DNA of 64,000 nucleotides from Sediminibacter sp. Hel_I_10 (GCF_000688335.1 NZ_JHZX01000001.1:2914001-2978000), one strand, 5' to 3'. Shown: positions 18,177 through 27,167, numbered from the stretch's first letter. Notes: generated by a model from the letters alone, not told the origin. Numbers and translations are program-made.

Positions 18177-18457
18177 GCTTTTTTCTTTCTAAGATAATAA
18201 AAAGCCTGATTTTTTCTATTAAATTATTCTTAAAAAGCAAAAGGATCAATCCAATCATAATGTCATTGTAAACCAAAGTTTATCTTAGATTATAAATGGA
18301 TTCTTTTGATGGGGTTTTATTTATAGGATATTTTTAAGGGTTATGATGCGGTTTTATGCTGTAATGTTTCAGAAGAAATCAGGTAAAAGTAGTTTTTAAA
18401 AAAGGTTGAAATTTCAATAAGAGATACCAAAAGAAAGAAAAACCACGTTAGTGTATT

Positions 18458-19327
18458 ATGAAGAAGTTTTGGTTTTTTATGGTTTTTGTTATCGCCATGG
18501 GTATTCTTGCTTATATCTATAAACCGATGCAGCAATCCATTTCCATGATCAGTGCGGTTAGTGTAGAGACTCCTGGATTGATAGATGAGGATAGTTTAAC
18601 AATTGGATCAAGGGTCAATCTTCCTATAGGATATCATAGAGTAGCCGTTAAACAGGGAAGTTTTCAGGCCTATCTTCGCGACTATAAATTGAAGCCTTTC
18701 GGCAGTAAAATTATCAATTATGATACGTCTGAATATTTTTGGCAAGATGGTCATATCGGCATTCTTGAAGTCGCTGTGCCCAAAAACGGATTACAACAAT
18801 GTGCCGATGCGCTGATAAGAATCCGAAGTGAATATCTTTGGAAGCAAAACAGAAAGGCGGAGATTGGTTTTAATTTTACTTCGGGACATTACTGTTCTTG
18901 GCAACATTATGCGGAAGGATATCGACCAAAAATAGAAGGAAACCAGGTCTCTTTTCATAAAGTAGCTCAAGCAAATCATTCTGAAGCTAATTTTTATAAA
19001 TATTTGAATTTAATATACATGTACTCTGGGACGCTCTCCCTCTACAATGAATTACAGCCTATTGCTGATAGTGATTTAAAAATTGGAGACATGCTCATTA
19101 AAGGCGGCTCACCTGGTCATATTGTGATGATTGGAGATAAAGCTGTTAATTCTAAAGGCGATGCTATCTACCTGTTGTTTCAAGGCAATACACCGGCGCA
19201 GAGTGTACATTTGGTTAAAAATTTAGAAGACCAATCTATATCACCTTGGTATCATCTTAAGCAAGATATCGTGATTCCCGTTTCCAACTATACCTTTTAT
19301 GATTCTAAGTTCGTAAGATTTAAGTAA
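18458..19327 (+). CDS. DUF4846 family protein
   Basis: This 289-residue protein has an N-terminal hydrophobic anchor (residues about 3-21, no lipobox), so it is periplasmic, tethered or secreted. The body matches my memory of DUF4846: QGSFQAYLRDYKLKPFG near the N-terminus, the FTSGHYCSW segment in the middle, and KIGDMLIKGGSPGHIVMI near the C-terminus. The conserved Cys, His and Gly-His positions look enzyme-like (the CSW...GHIVMIGD order recalls cysteine peptidase-type folds), but no activity is established. It precedes the 125-residue gene and apbE. Confidence 0.75.
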   Translation: MKKFWFFMVFVIAMGILAYIYKPMQQSISMISAVSVETPGLIDEDSLTIGSRVNLPIGYHRVAVKQGSFQAYLRDYKLKPFGSKIINYDTSEYFWQDGHIGILEVAVPKNGLQQCADALIRIRSEYLWKQNRKAEIGFNFTSGHYCSWQHYAEGYRPKIEGNQVSFHKVAQANHSEANFYKYLNLIYMYSGTLSLYNELQPIADSDLKIGDMLIKGGSPGHIVMIGDKAVNSKGDAIYLLFQGNTPAQSVHLVKNLEDQSISPWYHLKQDIVIPVSNYTFYDSKFVRFK

Positions 19328-19379
19328 GATTTGAGGATTCAGAATGCTGTAGACAAGAAGGTCTGAATAAAACATTTTG

Positions 19380-19387
19380 TACTTTTG
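19380..19387 (+). promoter_or_regulatory. Promoter -7 box upstream of the 125-residue gene and apbE
   Basis: TACTTTTG matches TAnnTTTG. A TTG start at 19385 would lie inside this box, so the ATG at 19424 is the better start for the gene that follows. Confidence 0.6.
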
Positions 19388-19423
19388 TTGAAATTAAAAG
19401 TCTACCGCTCCTGCGGAAATGAA

Positions 19424-19801
19424 ATGAGTAAAGCCCTTTCCAAACAAGAACTTCATAACCTTGCCATGAACCATGTTGGTAAGGACCTAGAATCTCGAGG
19501 TTTTGAATTTATTGCCATTAACAGTAAACTTAAAAGACATCCTCAATTTGTGTGTACCGATAAGAACAATCAATATTTCTTTGTGATTGTGCGGGCAGTG
19601 ATTCTTCCAGAAAACCCAAATAACTATGATATGGTGTGGATGGAAACTTTTAAAAAGCACGCCTTTGAAAAAGATGCTAAAGTACTCTATGCCGGCGTTG
19701 GCCTAGGAAATCCCAATGGCGAAAGTCTTCCTGTTTTTTTAAATGAAGAATACCTTATCGAATATAACGGCATTCAAGTTATTGAGCCCAATTTAAACTA
19801 A
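19424..19801 (+). CDS. Conserved 125-residue protein co-transcribed with apbE, unknown
   Basis: This cytosolic alpha/beta protein has no signal peptide. It begins MSKALSKQELHNLAMN and contains GFEFIAINSKLKRHPQFVC and YFFVIVRAVILPENP. The start at 19424 follows the promoter box at 19380-19387; the frame is open to a TTG at 19385, which overlaps that box. The stop is one base before the apbE start, so the two are probably translated together. I recall this as a conserved flavobacterial family, but its function is unknown. The neighbourhood suggests a role near flavin transfer or NQR. Confidence 0.8.
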   Translation: MSKALSKQELHNLAMNHVGKDLESRGFEFIAINSKLKRHPQFVCTDKNNQYFFVIVRAVILPENPNNYDMVWMETFKKHAFEKDAKVLYAGVGLGNPNGESLPVFLNEEYLIEYNGIQVIEPNLN

Positions 19802-19802
19802 G

Positions 19803-20828
19803 ATGATTATGGCGACCTCTAAATTTCAATGCATACCATTTTGCAATACCATCAGTAAGATTTCGGTTTTGCTTTTACTATTAGTGTTCTTCAGCTCATG
19901 CAGTAAAGAACCTAAGAATACGCAGCTGGCTGGGCCTGTGTTTGGCACTTCTTATTCCATTATTTATGATGCAGAGGCAGATTTTACAAAGCAATTTGAT
20001 AGTCTGTTTACAGTCATTAATCAATCAATGTCCACCTATATTCCAAATTCTGACATTTCCAAAATAAACCGAAATGAGCCGGTCTCCATTGATACGCATT
20101 TTGAAAAGGTCTTCTTAAAATCTAAGGAGATTTACAAAGAAACCAACGCCATATTTGATCCCACTATAGGAGATGTTGTAAATGCTTGGAAGTTTGGAGC
20201 CGAGAATGGAAAGTTTTTAACCGATAGTACCACTATAGATAGTTTAATGCGTTTTGTTGGCTTTGATAAGGTCAGCTTAAAAAATGGAGAAATTGTTAAG
20301 CCTACGGAAACCTATCTTGAGTTTAATGCTATTGCTAAAGGCTATGGGGTTGATGTCATCTCTGAGTTTCTAGAAGCGCATGCCATCCAAAACTATTTGG
20401 TAGAAATAGGCGGCGAAATTCGTGTCAAGGGCTTTAATGTAGAAAAACAAGAAGCTTGGCGTGTTGGTCTAGATGAACCGAGATTTGATGGAGAGCAATC
20501 TATTTTTAAGGCCATTTCATTAAAAAATGAAGCCATGGCAACATCAGGTACGTATCGTAAATTTAAAGTAGATAGCAGTGGTAATCGTTATGCCCATATT
20601 ATTAATACCAAAACAGGTTATCCTACAAAAACCAATATTTTAAGTGTATCTGTTATTGCAAAAGATTGTATGACTGCAGATGGATACGCCACCGCTTTTC
20701 AAGCCATGGGAAATGGAGCGGTTGAGCAATTCTCGGAAATTCACCCGGAATTAAAAATTTATATCATCTATGAGAATGAAGCGCAAGAATTGCAAACCTT
20801 GAATTTGAATAATTTTCCTGAGAACTAA
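19803..20828 (+). CDS. apbE: FAD:protein FMN transferase ApbE, lipoprotein
   Basis: This enzyme moves the FMN part of FAD onto a threonine of target proteins such as NqrB, NqrC and RnfG-type subunits, on the periplasmic side. The N-terminal hydrophobic segment ends in a lipobox (FFSSC, Cys33), so the protein is lipid-anchored. Motifs visible are STYIPNSDISKIN, FDPTIGDVVNAW, FNAIAKGYGVD, VEIGGEIRVKG, MATSGTYRKF and HIINTKTGYP. The Mg-binding region reads DCMTADGYATAFQAMG. An ATG two codons downstream (19809) is also possible. Its place 2.2 kb from nqrF fits its role on NqrB and NqrC. Confidence 0.95.
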   Translation: MIMATSKFQCIPFCNTISKISVLLLLLVFFSSCSKEPKNTQLAGPVFGTSYSIIYDAEADFTKQFDSLFTVINQSMSTYIPNSDISKINRNEPVSIDTHFEKVFLKSKEIYKETNAIFDPTIGDVVNAWKFGAENGKFLTDSTTIDSLMRFVGFDKVSLKNGEIVKPTETYLEFNAIAKGYGVDVISEFLEAHAIQNYLVEIGGEIRVKGFNVEKQEAWRVGLDEPRFDGEQSIFKAISLKNEAMATSGTYRKFKVDSSGNRYAHIINTKTGYPTKTNILSVSVIAKDCMTADGYATAFQAMGNGAVEQFSEIHPELKIYIIYENEAQELQTLNLNNFPEN

Positions 20829-20905
20829 GACTTATAAACCACTGGAATAATCTCTTGTGGTTCGAAATCACTGTCTATATCTGCCCGTGAAAACGTATAG
20901 CTCAT
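20825..20905 (-). pseudogene. 26-codon gene fragment resembling the methyltransferase C-terminus
   Basis: The minus strand encodes a 26-residue peptide that begins at an ATG and ends QEIIPVVYKS before a stop; in-frame stop TGA lies just upstream. Its end resembles the last residues (GEIIPVVYK) of the methyltransferase at 21369-22151. At DNA level 22 of 23 bases are identical between 20832-20854 and 21373-21395. It overlaps the apbE stop. It is probably a leftover of a second copy or of a related gene rather than a functional gene. Confidence 0.4.
20832..20854. repeat. 23-base direct repeat, copy 1
   Basis: Identical to 21373-21395 except one base. The two copies flank the DUF423 gene. Confidence 0.7.
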
Positions 20906-20989
20906 AATGATTCAGCAAATCAAAGCCAATTTAGAGTTTGCAGTTTTTGCACTAAACCATAAATTTCAAAGGCTTACTTATCAATGCTA

Positions 20990-21361
20990 CTATATAATGG
21001 CATTTAAGAGTAATTGCAGCCATCCTGCAATTAATAGTAAGCCCCCGACGGGAGTAATTGGTCCTAGAAACCGAAGTTTTTTGCCTTTCGCATCAGATAA
21101 AACCAAACCATAAATACTAAACGAAAACAGGACGATTCCTAAGGTTAGGCACCAGTAAATAGAAGCTGTTACGTAGTTGGGATTACATCCTAAGACCAAT
21201 AACAGTAGCGCATGGTACATCTGGTATTTTACACCAACTTCAAAACTGCTCAATTGATCACTTGATAAGGTGTTTTTCAAAGCATGGGCTCCAAAAGCTC
21301 CAAAAATAACAGAGAGCATCCCAAATAAAGTGGCTGTGGCAATGATTATAGATTGTAACAT
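20990..21361 (-). CDS. DUF423 small integral membrane protein
   Basis: This 123-residue protein has about four membrane helices and the DUF423 (YgdD) signature: FGAFGAHALK in the first loop, VGVKYQMYHALLLL in the middle and GPITPVGGLLLIAGWLQL at the end. The function of the family is unknown. It lies seven bases after the methyltransferase gene on the same strand and is flanked by a 23-base direct repeat whose copies code for the same peptide end. Confidence 0.9.
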   Translation of the reverse strand: MLQSIIIATATLFGMLSVIFGAFGAHALKNTLSSDQLSSFEVGVKYQMYHALLLLVLGCNPNYVTASIYWCLTLGIVLFSFSIYGLVLSDAKGKKLRFLGPITPVGGLLLIAGWLQLLLNAII

Positions 21362-21368
21362 GATATAT

Positions 21369-22151
21369 TTATTTATAAACTACTGGAATAATCTCACCAG
21401 GAGCTAGACAGTATTTTCTAATCTCTTCTTCGGAAAGTTGAGCCGTATAGTCTACCTCGTCTACTTTAAACCCCACTTGGCGTAGTTTATCAAAGTAATC
21501 AAGACCGTAAACACGCACGTGGTCATACTGCCCAAAGATTTTAGCCCGTTCTGCCCTGTCTGTAATGCTGTTGTCCTCAAAAGTCTTGGCTCGCGATAGA
21601 TCCTGCGGAATTTGAAGAATCCCGTATCCTCCAGGCTTCATCACCCGATACAATTCTTTCATCGCCTTGGCGTCATCAGGGATGTGCTCTAAGACGTGGT
21701 TGCAAAAGATTACGTCATAGCTGTTATTTTCAAAGGGAAGATCGCAAATATCAGCCTTAACATCTGCAATGGGCGATTCTAAATCGGTCGTTGTATAATT
21801 TATATGCTCCAGTTTCTTGAAACGGTTCAAAAAACATTGCTCAGGCGCAAAATGTAAGACGTTTTGTTTCTTTCCATTGTTGATTTCCGAAGAAAAAAAA
21901 TTGGTGTCGTTTTTAAGATACAGCCATAATAACCGATGGCGTTCTAAACTTAATGTGGAAGGCGAGAGTACGTTGTTACGCTGATTTCCGTAGCCATAAG
22001 GCAAAAAGCTTTTAAAATGCTTACCATCTATAGGGTCTGTATAGTTGTCTCCTCTAAGCGCCAAAGCTAACACAGGTCTTGCCACATAACTGAGCCTAAT
22101 AAGAATAGGCCTAGGGATGGTGTTTAGAATTATTTTGAAAAGCTTTTTCAA
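21369..22151 (-). CDS. Class I SAM-dependent methyltransferase
   Basis: This 260-residue protein has a Rossmann methyltransferase core in the second half: VLHFAPEQC, then TTTDLESPIADVKADI, then IFCNHVLEHIPDD, then ELYRVMKPGG. That pattern is typical of the Methyltransf_11 type. The N-terminal 90 residues are basic and hydrophobic at the start, and the segment DPIDGKHFKSFLPYG is seen in a family of flavobacterial methyltransferases with unknown substrate. The C-terminal peptide is repeated upstream of the next gene. No promoter box is clear in the 137 bases before it. Confidence 0.8.
   Translation of the reverse strand: MKKLFKIILNTIPRPILIRLSYVARPVLALALRGDNYTDPIDGKHFKSFLPYGYGNQRNNVLSPSTLSLERHRLLWLYLKNDTNFFSSEINNGKKQNVLHFAPEQCFLNRFKKLEHINYTTTDLESPIADVKADICDLPFENNSYDVIFCNHVLEHIPDDAKAMKELYRVMKPGGYGILQIPQDLSRAKTFEDNSITDRAERAKIFGQYDHVRVYGLDYFDKLRQVGFKVDEVDYTAQLSEEEIRKYCLAPGEIIPVVYK
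21373..21395. repeat. 23-base direct repeat, copy 2
   Basis: This copy is the 3' end of the methyltransferase coding region and matches 20832-20854 at 22 of 23 positions. Confidence 0.7.
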
Positions 22152-22288
22152 ATTCTTAGATGATAAAAAACAGTATATAGACGTAAAAGTGTTACGTGAT
22201 TAAGAAAGTTTTATAGAACAGCATGACAGGATCTAGCTTTTCAGAGTAAACACTTTAAACGCTTTTAATAATGCAATCTTAAGCGTAA

Positions 22289-23107
22289 TTATAAAATAAT
22301 GGCTTCACGTCTAAACGCATCCTCTTCATTAGATGTAATGCCTAAGGCTTCATGAACGTAGGCAAACGTAGACAAAATCTCAGGTTTACCATCTACAATA
22401 GCCACATCGTGTTCAAAATGTACACTAGGCTGACCATCTTGAGTCACAATAGTCCAACCGTCCTTAAGTTGTTTTACTTTATGAGTGCCACCGTTAATCA
22501 TAGGTTCTATGGCTACAACCATGCCTTCAATAAACTTTTTGCCACGGCCGCGTCTTCCGTAGTTTGGCATCTCAGGATCTTCATGCATTTTGCGTCCTAA
22601 GCCGTGACCTACCAATTCTCTTACAACACCATAACCATGATTTTCGCAATAGTCTTGTATAGCAAAACCAACGTCGCCTACGCGATTATTGATTTTAAAC
22701 TCGCTAATTCCCATATATAAAGAGGCTTTGGTGACTTCTATGAGTTTTTTTGTCTCGGCGTTGACATTACCTATTTCGAACGTGTAGGCATGGTCACCGT
22801 AAAAATCATTCATTAAAGCGCCACAATCTATAGATACAATATCTCCATCTTTTAAGGGGATGTCGGTTGGTAATCCATGAACTACGGCATCATTAACACT
22901 ACAAAGAAGCGTTGATGGACAGTCATAAAGCCCTTTAAAACCGGGCAAAGCGCCATGATCTCTAATAAAAGTCTCTGCTATAGTGTCCAGTGTTTTTGTA
23001 GTGACACCCTCTTTAACTTCTTTAGCTAACATCCCTAATGTTTTAGAGACGATGAGCGCACTTTGACGCATCAATTCTATTTCTTCTGGTGTTTTTGCTA
23101 TAATCAT
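22289..23107 (-). CDS. map: Type I methionine aminopeptidase
   Basis: This cytosolic metalloenzyme removes the initiator methionine. All five metal ligands are visible: the two aspartates in SIDCGALMNDFYGDHA, the histidine in GHGLGRKMHEDP, and the glutamates in AIEPMIN and FEHDVAI. The 272 residues are the normal type I length without the N-terminal zinc finger. The start is close to a promoter box at 23125-23132. The gene is not in its common ribosomal-protein context. Confidence 0.96.
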   Translation of the reverse strand: MIIAKTPEEIELMRQSALIVSKTLGMLAKEVKEGVTTKTLDTIAETFIRDHGALPGFKGLYDCPSTLLCSVNDAVVHGLPTDIPLKDGDIVSIDCGALMNDFYGDHAYTFEIGNVNAETKKLIEVTKASLYMGISEFKINNRVGDVGFAIQDYCENHGYGVVRELVGHGLGRKMHEDPEMPNYGRRGRGKKFIEGMVVAIEPMINGGTHKVKQLKDGWTIVTQDGQPSVHFEHDVAIVDGKPEILSTFAYVHEALGITSNEEDAFRREAIIL

Positions 23108-23124
23108 CTTGAGTAAAATATTGG

Positions 23125-23132
23125 CAAAGATA
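23125..23132 (-). promoter_or_regulatory. Promoter -7 box of map
   Basis: TATCTTTG on the minus strand, 18 bases before the map ATG. Confidence 0.55.
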
Positions 23133-23203
23133 GGAATTTTAAGAGGGGCATTAAACTTTTATAAATGCTGATTTAAGTCATTTTCAATAAAAAACAAAGC
23201 CCT

Positions 23204-23211
23204 TATTTTTG
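23204..23211 (+). promoter_or_regulatory. Promoter -7 box of the CoA transferase gene
   Basis: TATTTTTG, ten bases before the ATG at 23222, which implies a very short leader. With the map box it forms a divergent promoter region of under 100 bases. Confidence 0.5.
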
Positions 23212-23221
23212 TAAAAAAAAG

Positions 23222-24496
23222 ATGATGTACTCACCAATATCTGCTGAAGAAGCTGTAAAAAAGATCAGTTCTAACCAACGTGTCTATATTCAAGCCGCGG
23301 CGGCAGCACCTCAAGCGCTTATAAAAGCAATGTCTGCAAGACATGAGGAATTACGAAATGTAGAAATATGCCAATTGCATACCGAAGGAGAGGCGCCTTA
23401 TGCCAATCCTGATTTTAAAAGAAGTTTTCATGTCAATTCATTTTTTATTGGTAAAAATGTTAGACATACCCTAAAATCAGGAAACGGTTCTTACACGCCT
23501 GTTTTTTTAAGCGAGCTACCTACAATTTTCAAAAGAAATATTCTAAAATTAGATGTTGTACTTATTCATGTCTCAGTGCCAGATCGCCATGGCTATTGCT
23601 CACTAGGTGTTTCTGTAGAGGCAACATTGGCGGCTATTGATAATGCGGCTTATGTAATTGCCCAAGTCAATACCTTTATGCCAAGAACGCATGGTGCGGG
23701 AATCATCCACGTATCAGAGATTGATGCCTTTGTAGAAAGTAATGAACCCTTACCAACCCATGTTATGGCCGAGCCTTCTGCTATAGAAAACAAGATTGGT
23801 GATTATGTAGCTCATTTAATTGAGGATCGAAGCACCTTACAAATGGGCATAGGAAGCATTCCCAATGCCGTGTTGACCCGATTGACGAATCATAAGGATT
23901 TGGGTTTGCACACAGAGATGTTTTCTGATGGGGTGATTGATTTGATCCTCAATAACGTGATCAACGGAAATTTTAAAGCTGTGAATCGCGGTCGCGCGCT
24001 GTCTACATTTTTAATTGGTTCTCAGCGTTTGTATGATTATGTTGACGATAATCCTTTTGTAGAAATGCGTGCCTCCAACTACACCAATGATGTATCGGTG
24101 ATTAAACAAAATCCCAGGATGGTGGCTATTAACTCAGCGATTGAAGTAGACGTCACTGGTCAGGTTTGCGCAGATTCTATTGGAGCAAATATGTATTCTG
24201 GTGTTGGTGGTCAAATGGATTTTATACGCGGGGCTGCATTAAGCGAAGGAGGTAAAGCAATTATTGCGTTACCATCAACTACAAAAAATGGCATAAGTAG
24301 AATTGTACCTTCTTTAAATTCTGGTGCGGGAGTTGTAACGACCAGGGCTCACGTACATTATGTTGTTACAGAATATGGGGTTGCTAATCTCTATGGAAAA
24401 ACCATTACTCAGCGTGTGAAATCTCTAGTCGAAATTGCACATCCAGATCACCGTGAAGCTATCGACAAAGCCTATCATACCTTAACGCAATACTAA
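23222..24496 (+). CDS. Acetyl-CoA hydrolase / CoA-transferase family protein
   Basis: This 424-residue protein belongs to the acetyl-CoA hydrolase/transferase family (acetate, succinate or 4-hydroxybutyrate CoA transferases). The catalytic glutamate is in LHTEMFSDG. LQMGIGSIPNAV and GVGGQMDFIRGA are CoA-binding glycine loops, and VVTEYGVANLYGKT is the conserved C-terminal block. A role in acetate or 4-hydroxybutyrate CoA exchange is likely, but the acyl specificity is not readable. A second ATG directly follows the first. It is convergent with the HAD gene, with two bases between them. Confidence 0.88.
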   Translation: MMYSPISAEEAVKKISSNQRVYIQAAAAAPQALIKAMSARHEELRNVEICQLHTEGEAPYANPDFKRSFHVNSFFIGKNVRHTLKSGNGSYTPVFLSELPTIFKRNILKLDVVLIHVSVPDRHGYCSLGVSVEATLAAIDNAAYVIAQVNTFMPRTHGAGIIHVSEIDAFVESNEPLPTHVMAEPSAIENKIGDYVAHLIEDRSTLQMGIGSIPNAVLTRLTNHKDLGLHTEMFSDGVIDLILNNVINGNFKAVNRGRALSTFLIGSQRLYDYVDDNPFVEMRASNYTNDVSVIKQNPRMVAINSAIEVDVTGQVCADSIGANMYSGVGGQMDFIRGAALSEGGKAIIALPSTTKNGISRIVPSLNSGAGVVTTRAHVHYVVTEYGVANLYGKTITQRVKSLVEIAHPDHREAIDKAYHTLTQY

Positions 24497-24498
24497 CA

Positions 24499-24912
24499 CT
24501 ACTTTTTGAAAAATGAAAACAATCCTTTTTTAGGTTTCTTTGCGGGCATTTCTGGCGTTTCCTTGGTGATCATCTGGTAGATTTCTCCCCAGCCTAAAAC
24601 GCCGCCAATGTTGCGATCGTCAATAAATAAATCGGCATGGATCTTACGACTTATGCTGTTTTCAAACTGTTCTTCTGGAAAACTATGGTTTACCGCATAA
24701 AACGTAATGCCATTCTCTTTACAGAACGCTACAGCTTCATCTAATTTAGAGCCACAACGATAGGTCCAAAGAATAAGGCGATGCCCATCTTTTTGGAGGC
24801 GTTTCATAGTTTCAAAGGCAAAGATGCGCGGCTTTCCTATTTTAGGATAAGCGTCCTCTACAATAGTGCCGTCAAAATCGATTGCAATGACCAGTTTTTC
24901 TAAAAAGTTCAT
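24499..24912 (-). CDS. HAD-superfamily hydrolase, BT0820-like
   Basis: This 137-residue cytosolic protein has a minimal HAD core: DFDGTIV near the N-terminus (nucleophile and acid aspartates), LILWTYR as motif II, a lysine in SRKIHADL, and DDRNIGG as motif IV. The absence of a large cap fits the BT0820-like group. The substrate is unknown. The C-terminus is Lys-rich (KKPKKGLFSFFKK). It follows gpmI by 50 bases on the same strand and may be cotranscribed. Confidence 0.82.
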   Translation of the reverse strand: MNFLEKLVIAIDFDGTIVEDAYPKIGKPRIFAFETMKRLQKDGHRLILWTYRCGSKLDEAVAFCKENGITFYAVNHSFPEEQFENSISRKIHADLFIDDRNIGGVLGWGEIYQMITKETPEMPAKKPKKGLFSFFKK

Positions 24913-24962
24913 AATCTCATTTTATGGGTTGTAAAACTACAATAACATCCAATTCCATTTCG

Positions 24963-26480
24963 CTATACTAAGGATTTTTGTGTCATGATTTCTGGCTGCT
25001 CAATTCCCATAAGTTTTAAAATGGTAGGTGCAATGTCTCCTAAAATTCCATCGCTTATAGAGGTTTTGTCATTATCTATAAGTATGATAGGTACGGGATT
25101 GGTGGTGTGGGCGGTATTGGGGCTGCCATCAGGATTAATCATGGTTTCACAATTGCCATGATCTGCAATTAAGATGGTCGTATAATCATTGTCTAATCCA
25201 GTCTCAACAACTTTCTTTACACAGGTGTCAACCGCTTCACAGGCTTTTATGGCTGCTTCCATGACTCCTGTATGACCAACCATATCACCGTTAGCAAAGT
25301 TGAGACAAACAAAGTCAACATCTCCTTTTTTAAGTTCAGGGACCAATGCATCAGTGAGTTCAAAAGCGCTCATTTCTGGCTGTAAATCATAAGTAGCCAC
25401 CTTTGGAGAATTTTTCATAATTCTAGTTTCTCCTTTAAAAGGTGTTTCTTGACCGCCAGAAAAGAAAAAGGTGACGTGTGGATATTTTTCCGTTTCGGCA
25501 ATACGAATTTGCTTTTTATTGTGTTTTTCTAAAACTTCACCTAATGTTTCGGTGAGGTTATCTTTACTGTAAATGACTTTCACGTCTTTAAATGACTCGT
25601 CGTAATTGGTCATTGTAACGTAGTAAAGATCTAGTTTGTGCATGTTTTGCTCATGAAAATCGCTCTGAGAAAGTGCTTCTGTCAATTCTCTTCCACGATC
25701 TGTTCTAAAATTGAAAAAGATAATGACGTCACCATCGGCTATTTTTGTTACAGGCTTATCTGCATCGTCAACCATAACAATAGGCTTGATAAACTCATCA
25801 GTAACATCCTTATCATAATAATCCTCGATAGATTCAGTAGCATTTTTGCTGTGTAGCCCTTCGCCATTCACCATGGCATCGTAAGCTAATTTTATGCGTT
25901 CCCAACGATTGTCTCTATCCATGGCGTAATAACGACCAGTGACGGTAGCCAATTTGGTATTGGTGTTTTTCATGTGGTCTTCAAGAGAGGTCACATAGCC
26001 AAAACCAGATTTAGGATCTACATCACGGCCATCTGTAAATGCATGAACGTATGACTGTTGTACCCCAGCATTATTTGCGGCATCAATCAAACCAAATAAG
26101 TGATCTATGTGAGAGTGAACGCCACCATCACTTAATAAACCTAAAAAGTGAACAGATTTCTGATTGTTTTTAGCATATGCAAAGGCATCTGCCAACGTTT
26201 TTTCATCCTTTAGGGTATTGTCTTTTATGGCTAAATTAATTTTAACCAAATCTTGATAAACAATACGTCCTGCTCCCAGGTTGGTATGACCAACTTCACT
26301 ATTGCCCATTTGTCCTTCTGGTAAACCAACATTTAGACCGTCGGTTCTCAAAGTGGCGTGAGAGTAGTTGTGGTAAAGTGAATCTATAAACGGGGTTTTG
26401 GCATTGTCTATAGCCGAAACTTTAGGGTCTGGAGATAAGCCCCAGCCATCTAATATCATCAAAATTACTTTTTTGTTCAT
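24963..26480 (-). CDS. gpmI: 2,3-bisphosphoglycerate-independent phosphoglycerate mutase
   Basis: This glycolytic enzyme interconverts 3- and 2-phosphoglycerate using two Mn2+ ions. The 505 residues match the iPGM length. LMILDGWGLS supplies a metal-binding aspartate, the phosphorylated serine is in GQMGNSEVGHTNLGAGR, FFNFRTDRGREL lines the substrate pocket, and ADHGNCE holds the second metal site. A promoter box at 26499-26506 lies just upstream. Confidence 0.96.
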   Translation of the reverse strand: MNKKVILMILDGWGLSPDPKVSAIDNAKTPFIDSLYHNYSHATLRTDGLNVGLPEGQMGNSEVGHTNLGAGRIVYQDLVKINLAIKDNTLKDEKTLADAFAYAKNNQKSVHFLGLLSDGGVHSHIDHLFGLIDAANNAGVQQSYVHAFTDGRDVDPKSGFGYVTSLEDHMKNTNTKLATVTGRYYAMDRDNRWERIKLAYDAMVNGEGLHSKNATESIEDYYDKDVTDEFIKPIVMVDDADKPVTKIADGDVIIFFNFRTDRGRELTEALSQSDFHEQNMHKLDLYYVTMTNYDESFKDVKVIYSKDNLTETLGEVLEKHNKKQIRIAETEKYPHVTFFFSGGQETPFKGETRIMKNSPKVATYDLQPEMSAFELTDALVPELKKGDVDFVCLNFANGDMVGHTGVMEAAIKACEAVDTCVKKVVETGLDNDYTTILIADHGNCETMINPDGSPNTAHTTNPVPIILIDNDKTSISDGILGDIAPTILKLMGIEQPEIMTQKSLV

Positions 26481-26498
26481 GCTATCTTGGTTTTAACT

Positions 26499-26506
26499 CA
26501 AAGGTA
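26499..26506 (-). promoter_or_regulatory. Promoter -7 box of gpmI
   Basis: TACCTTTG on the minus strand, 19 bases before the gpmI ATG. The rest of the 260-base gap up to 26740 holds nothing else that I can support. Confidence 0.55.
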
Positions 26507-26740
26507 AAAGATTACAAGGGTATATCTAAATTTTTCATAAAACAAATACTACAAATTATTACTGTAGGCCCATATCGATTAAAACACATCATAAGAATTT
26601 CTGAAATTGAAGCTTACGTAACTTTTTTGCTTACAAATAGTTAAAAAAATGTTATCAAAATTTATTTCTGTAACAATTTTATAAACGAGTCGTCTATTTA
26701 GTGTAATCAAAAAACAATAATCATTTTAAAATCTTTCATC

Positions 26741-27124
26741 ATGAAAAAAACAGCAATCATTATCGCAATCGCATTAGGATTCTCAATCAACTCCTTAAAT
26801 GCTTCAAATGACATTTCTACAACCTCTAAAATTGAAGTTGTAAACAAGAAAAGCGTCAATCCATTTTGCATGGCCATCGTAAAAGGTGACTTTGAGACCG
26901 TTAAAAAATTAATTGAACTTGGCCAAGATGTCAATGAAAAATCAAACGGACTCACCCCAGCCATGTATGCTGCTAAATTTAACCGTTTAGACGTATTGAA
27001 AGTACTGGTAGAACAAGGCGCCAAGTTGAATAAAAAAAGCGACAAAGGGATGACCGCTGAGAAATACGCGAAACTTTCTAACGCCACAGATGTTCTAACC
27101 TATATGGAAGGCTTAGAATCATAA
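26741..27124 (+). CDS. Exported ankyrin-repeat protein
   Basis: This 127-residue protein has a signal peptide (MKKTAIIIAIALGFSINSLNA) and about two to three ankyrin repeats: AIVKGDFETVKKLIELGQDVN, then LTPAMYAAKFNRLDVLKVLVEQGA, then a partial KGMTAEKYAKL. It is short, so it is probably a periplasmic binding partner of another protein. The partner is not evident: both neighbours face other ways. It is followed by a strong terminator. Confidence 0.85.
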   Translation: MKKTAIIIAIALGFSINSLNASNDISTTSKIEVVNKKSVNPFCMAIVKGDFETVKKLIELGQDVNEKSNGLTPAMYAAKFNRLDVLKVLVEQGAKLNKKSDKGMTAEKYAKLSNATDVLTYMEGLES

Positions 27125-27167
27125 GTTATAAATGCCTTGGAGAAGGCAATTATTTGAATTAGTCCAG

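Noticed and set aside
27134-27147. Small hairpin tgcctt-ggag-aaggca after the ankyrin gene
   Set aside because: It is short and without a T run; the terminator just after it is better supported.
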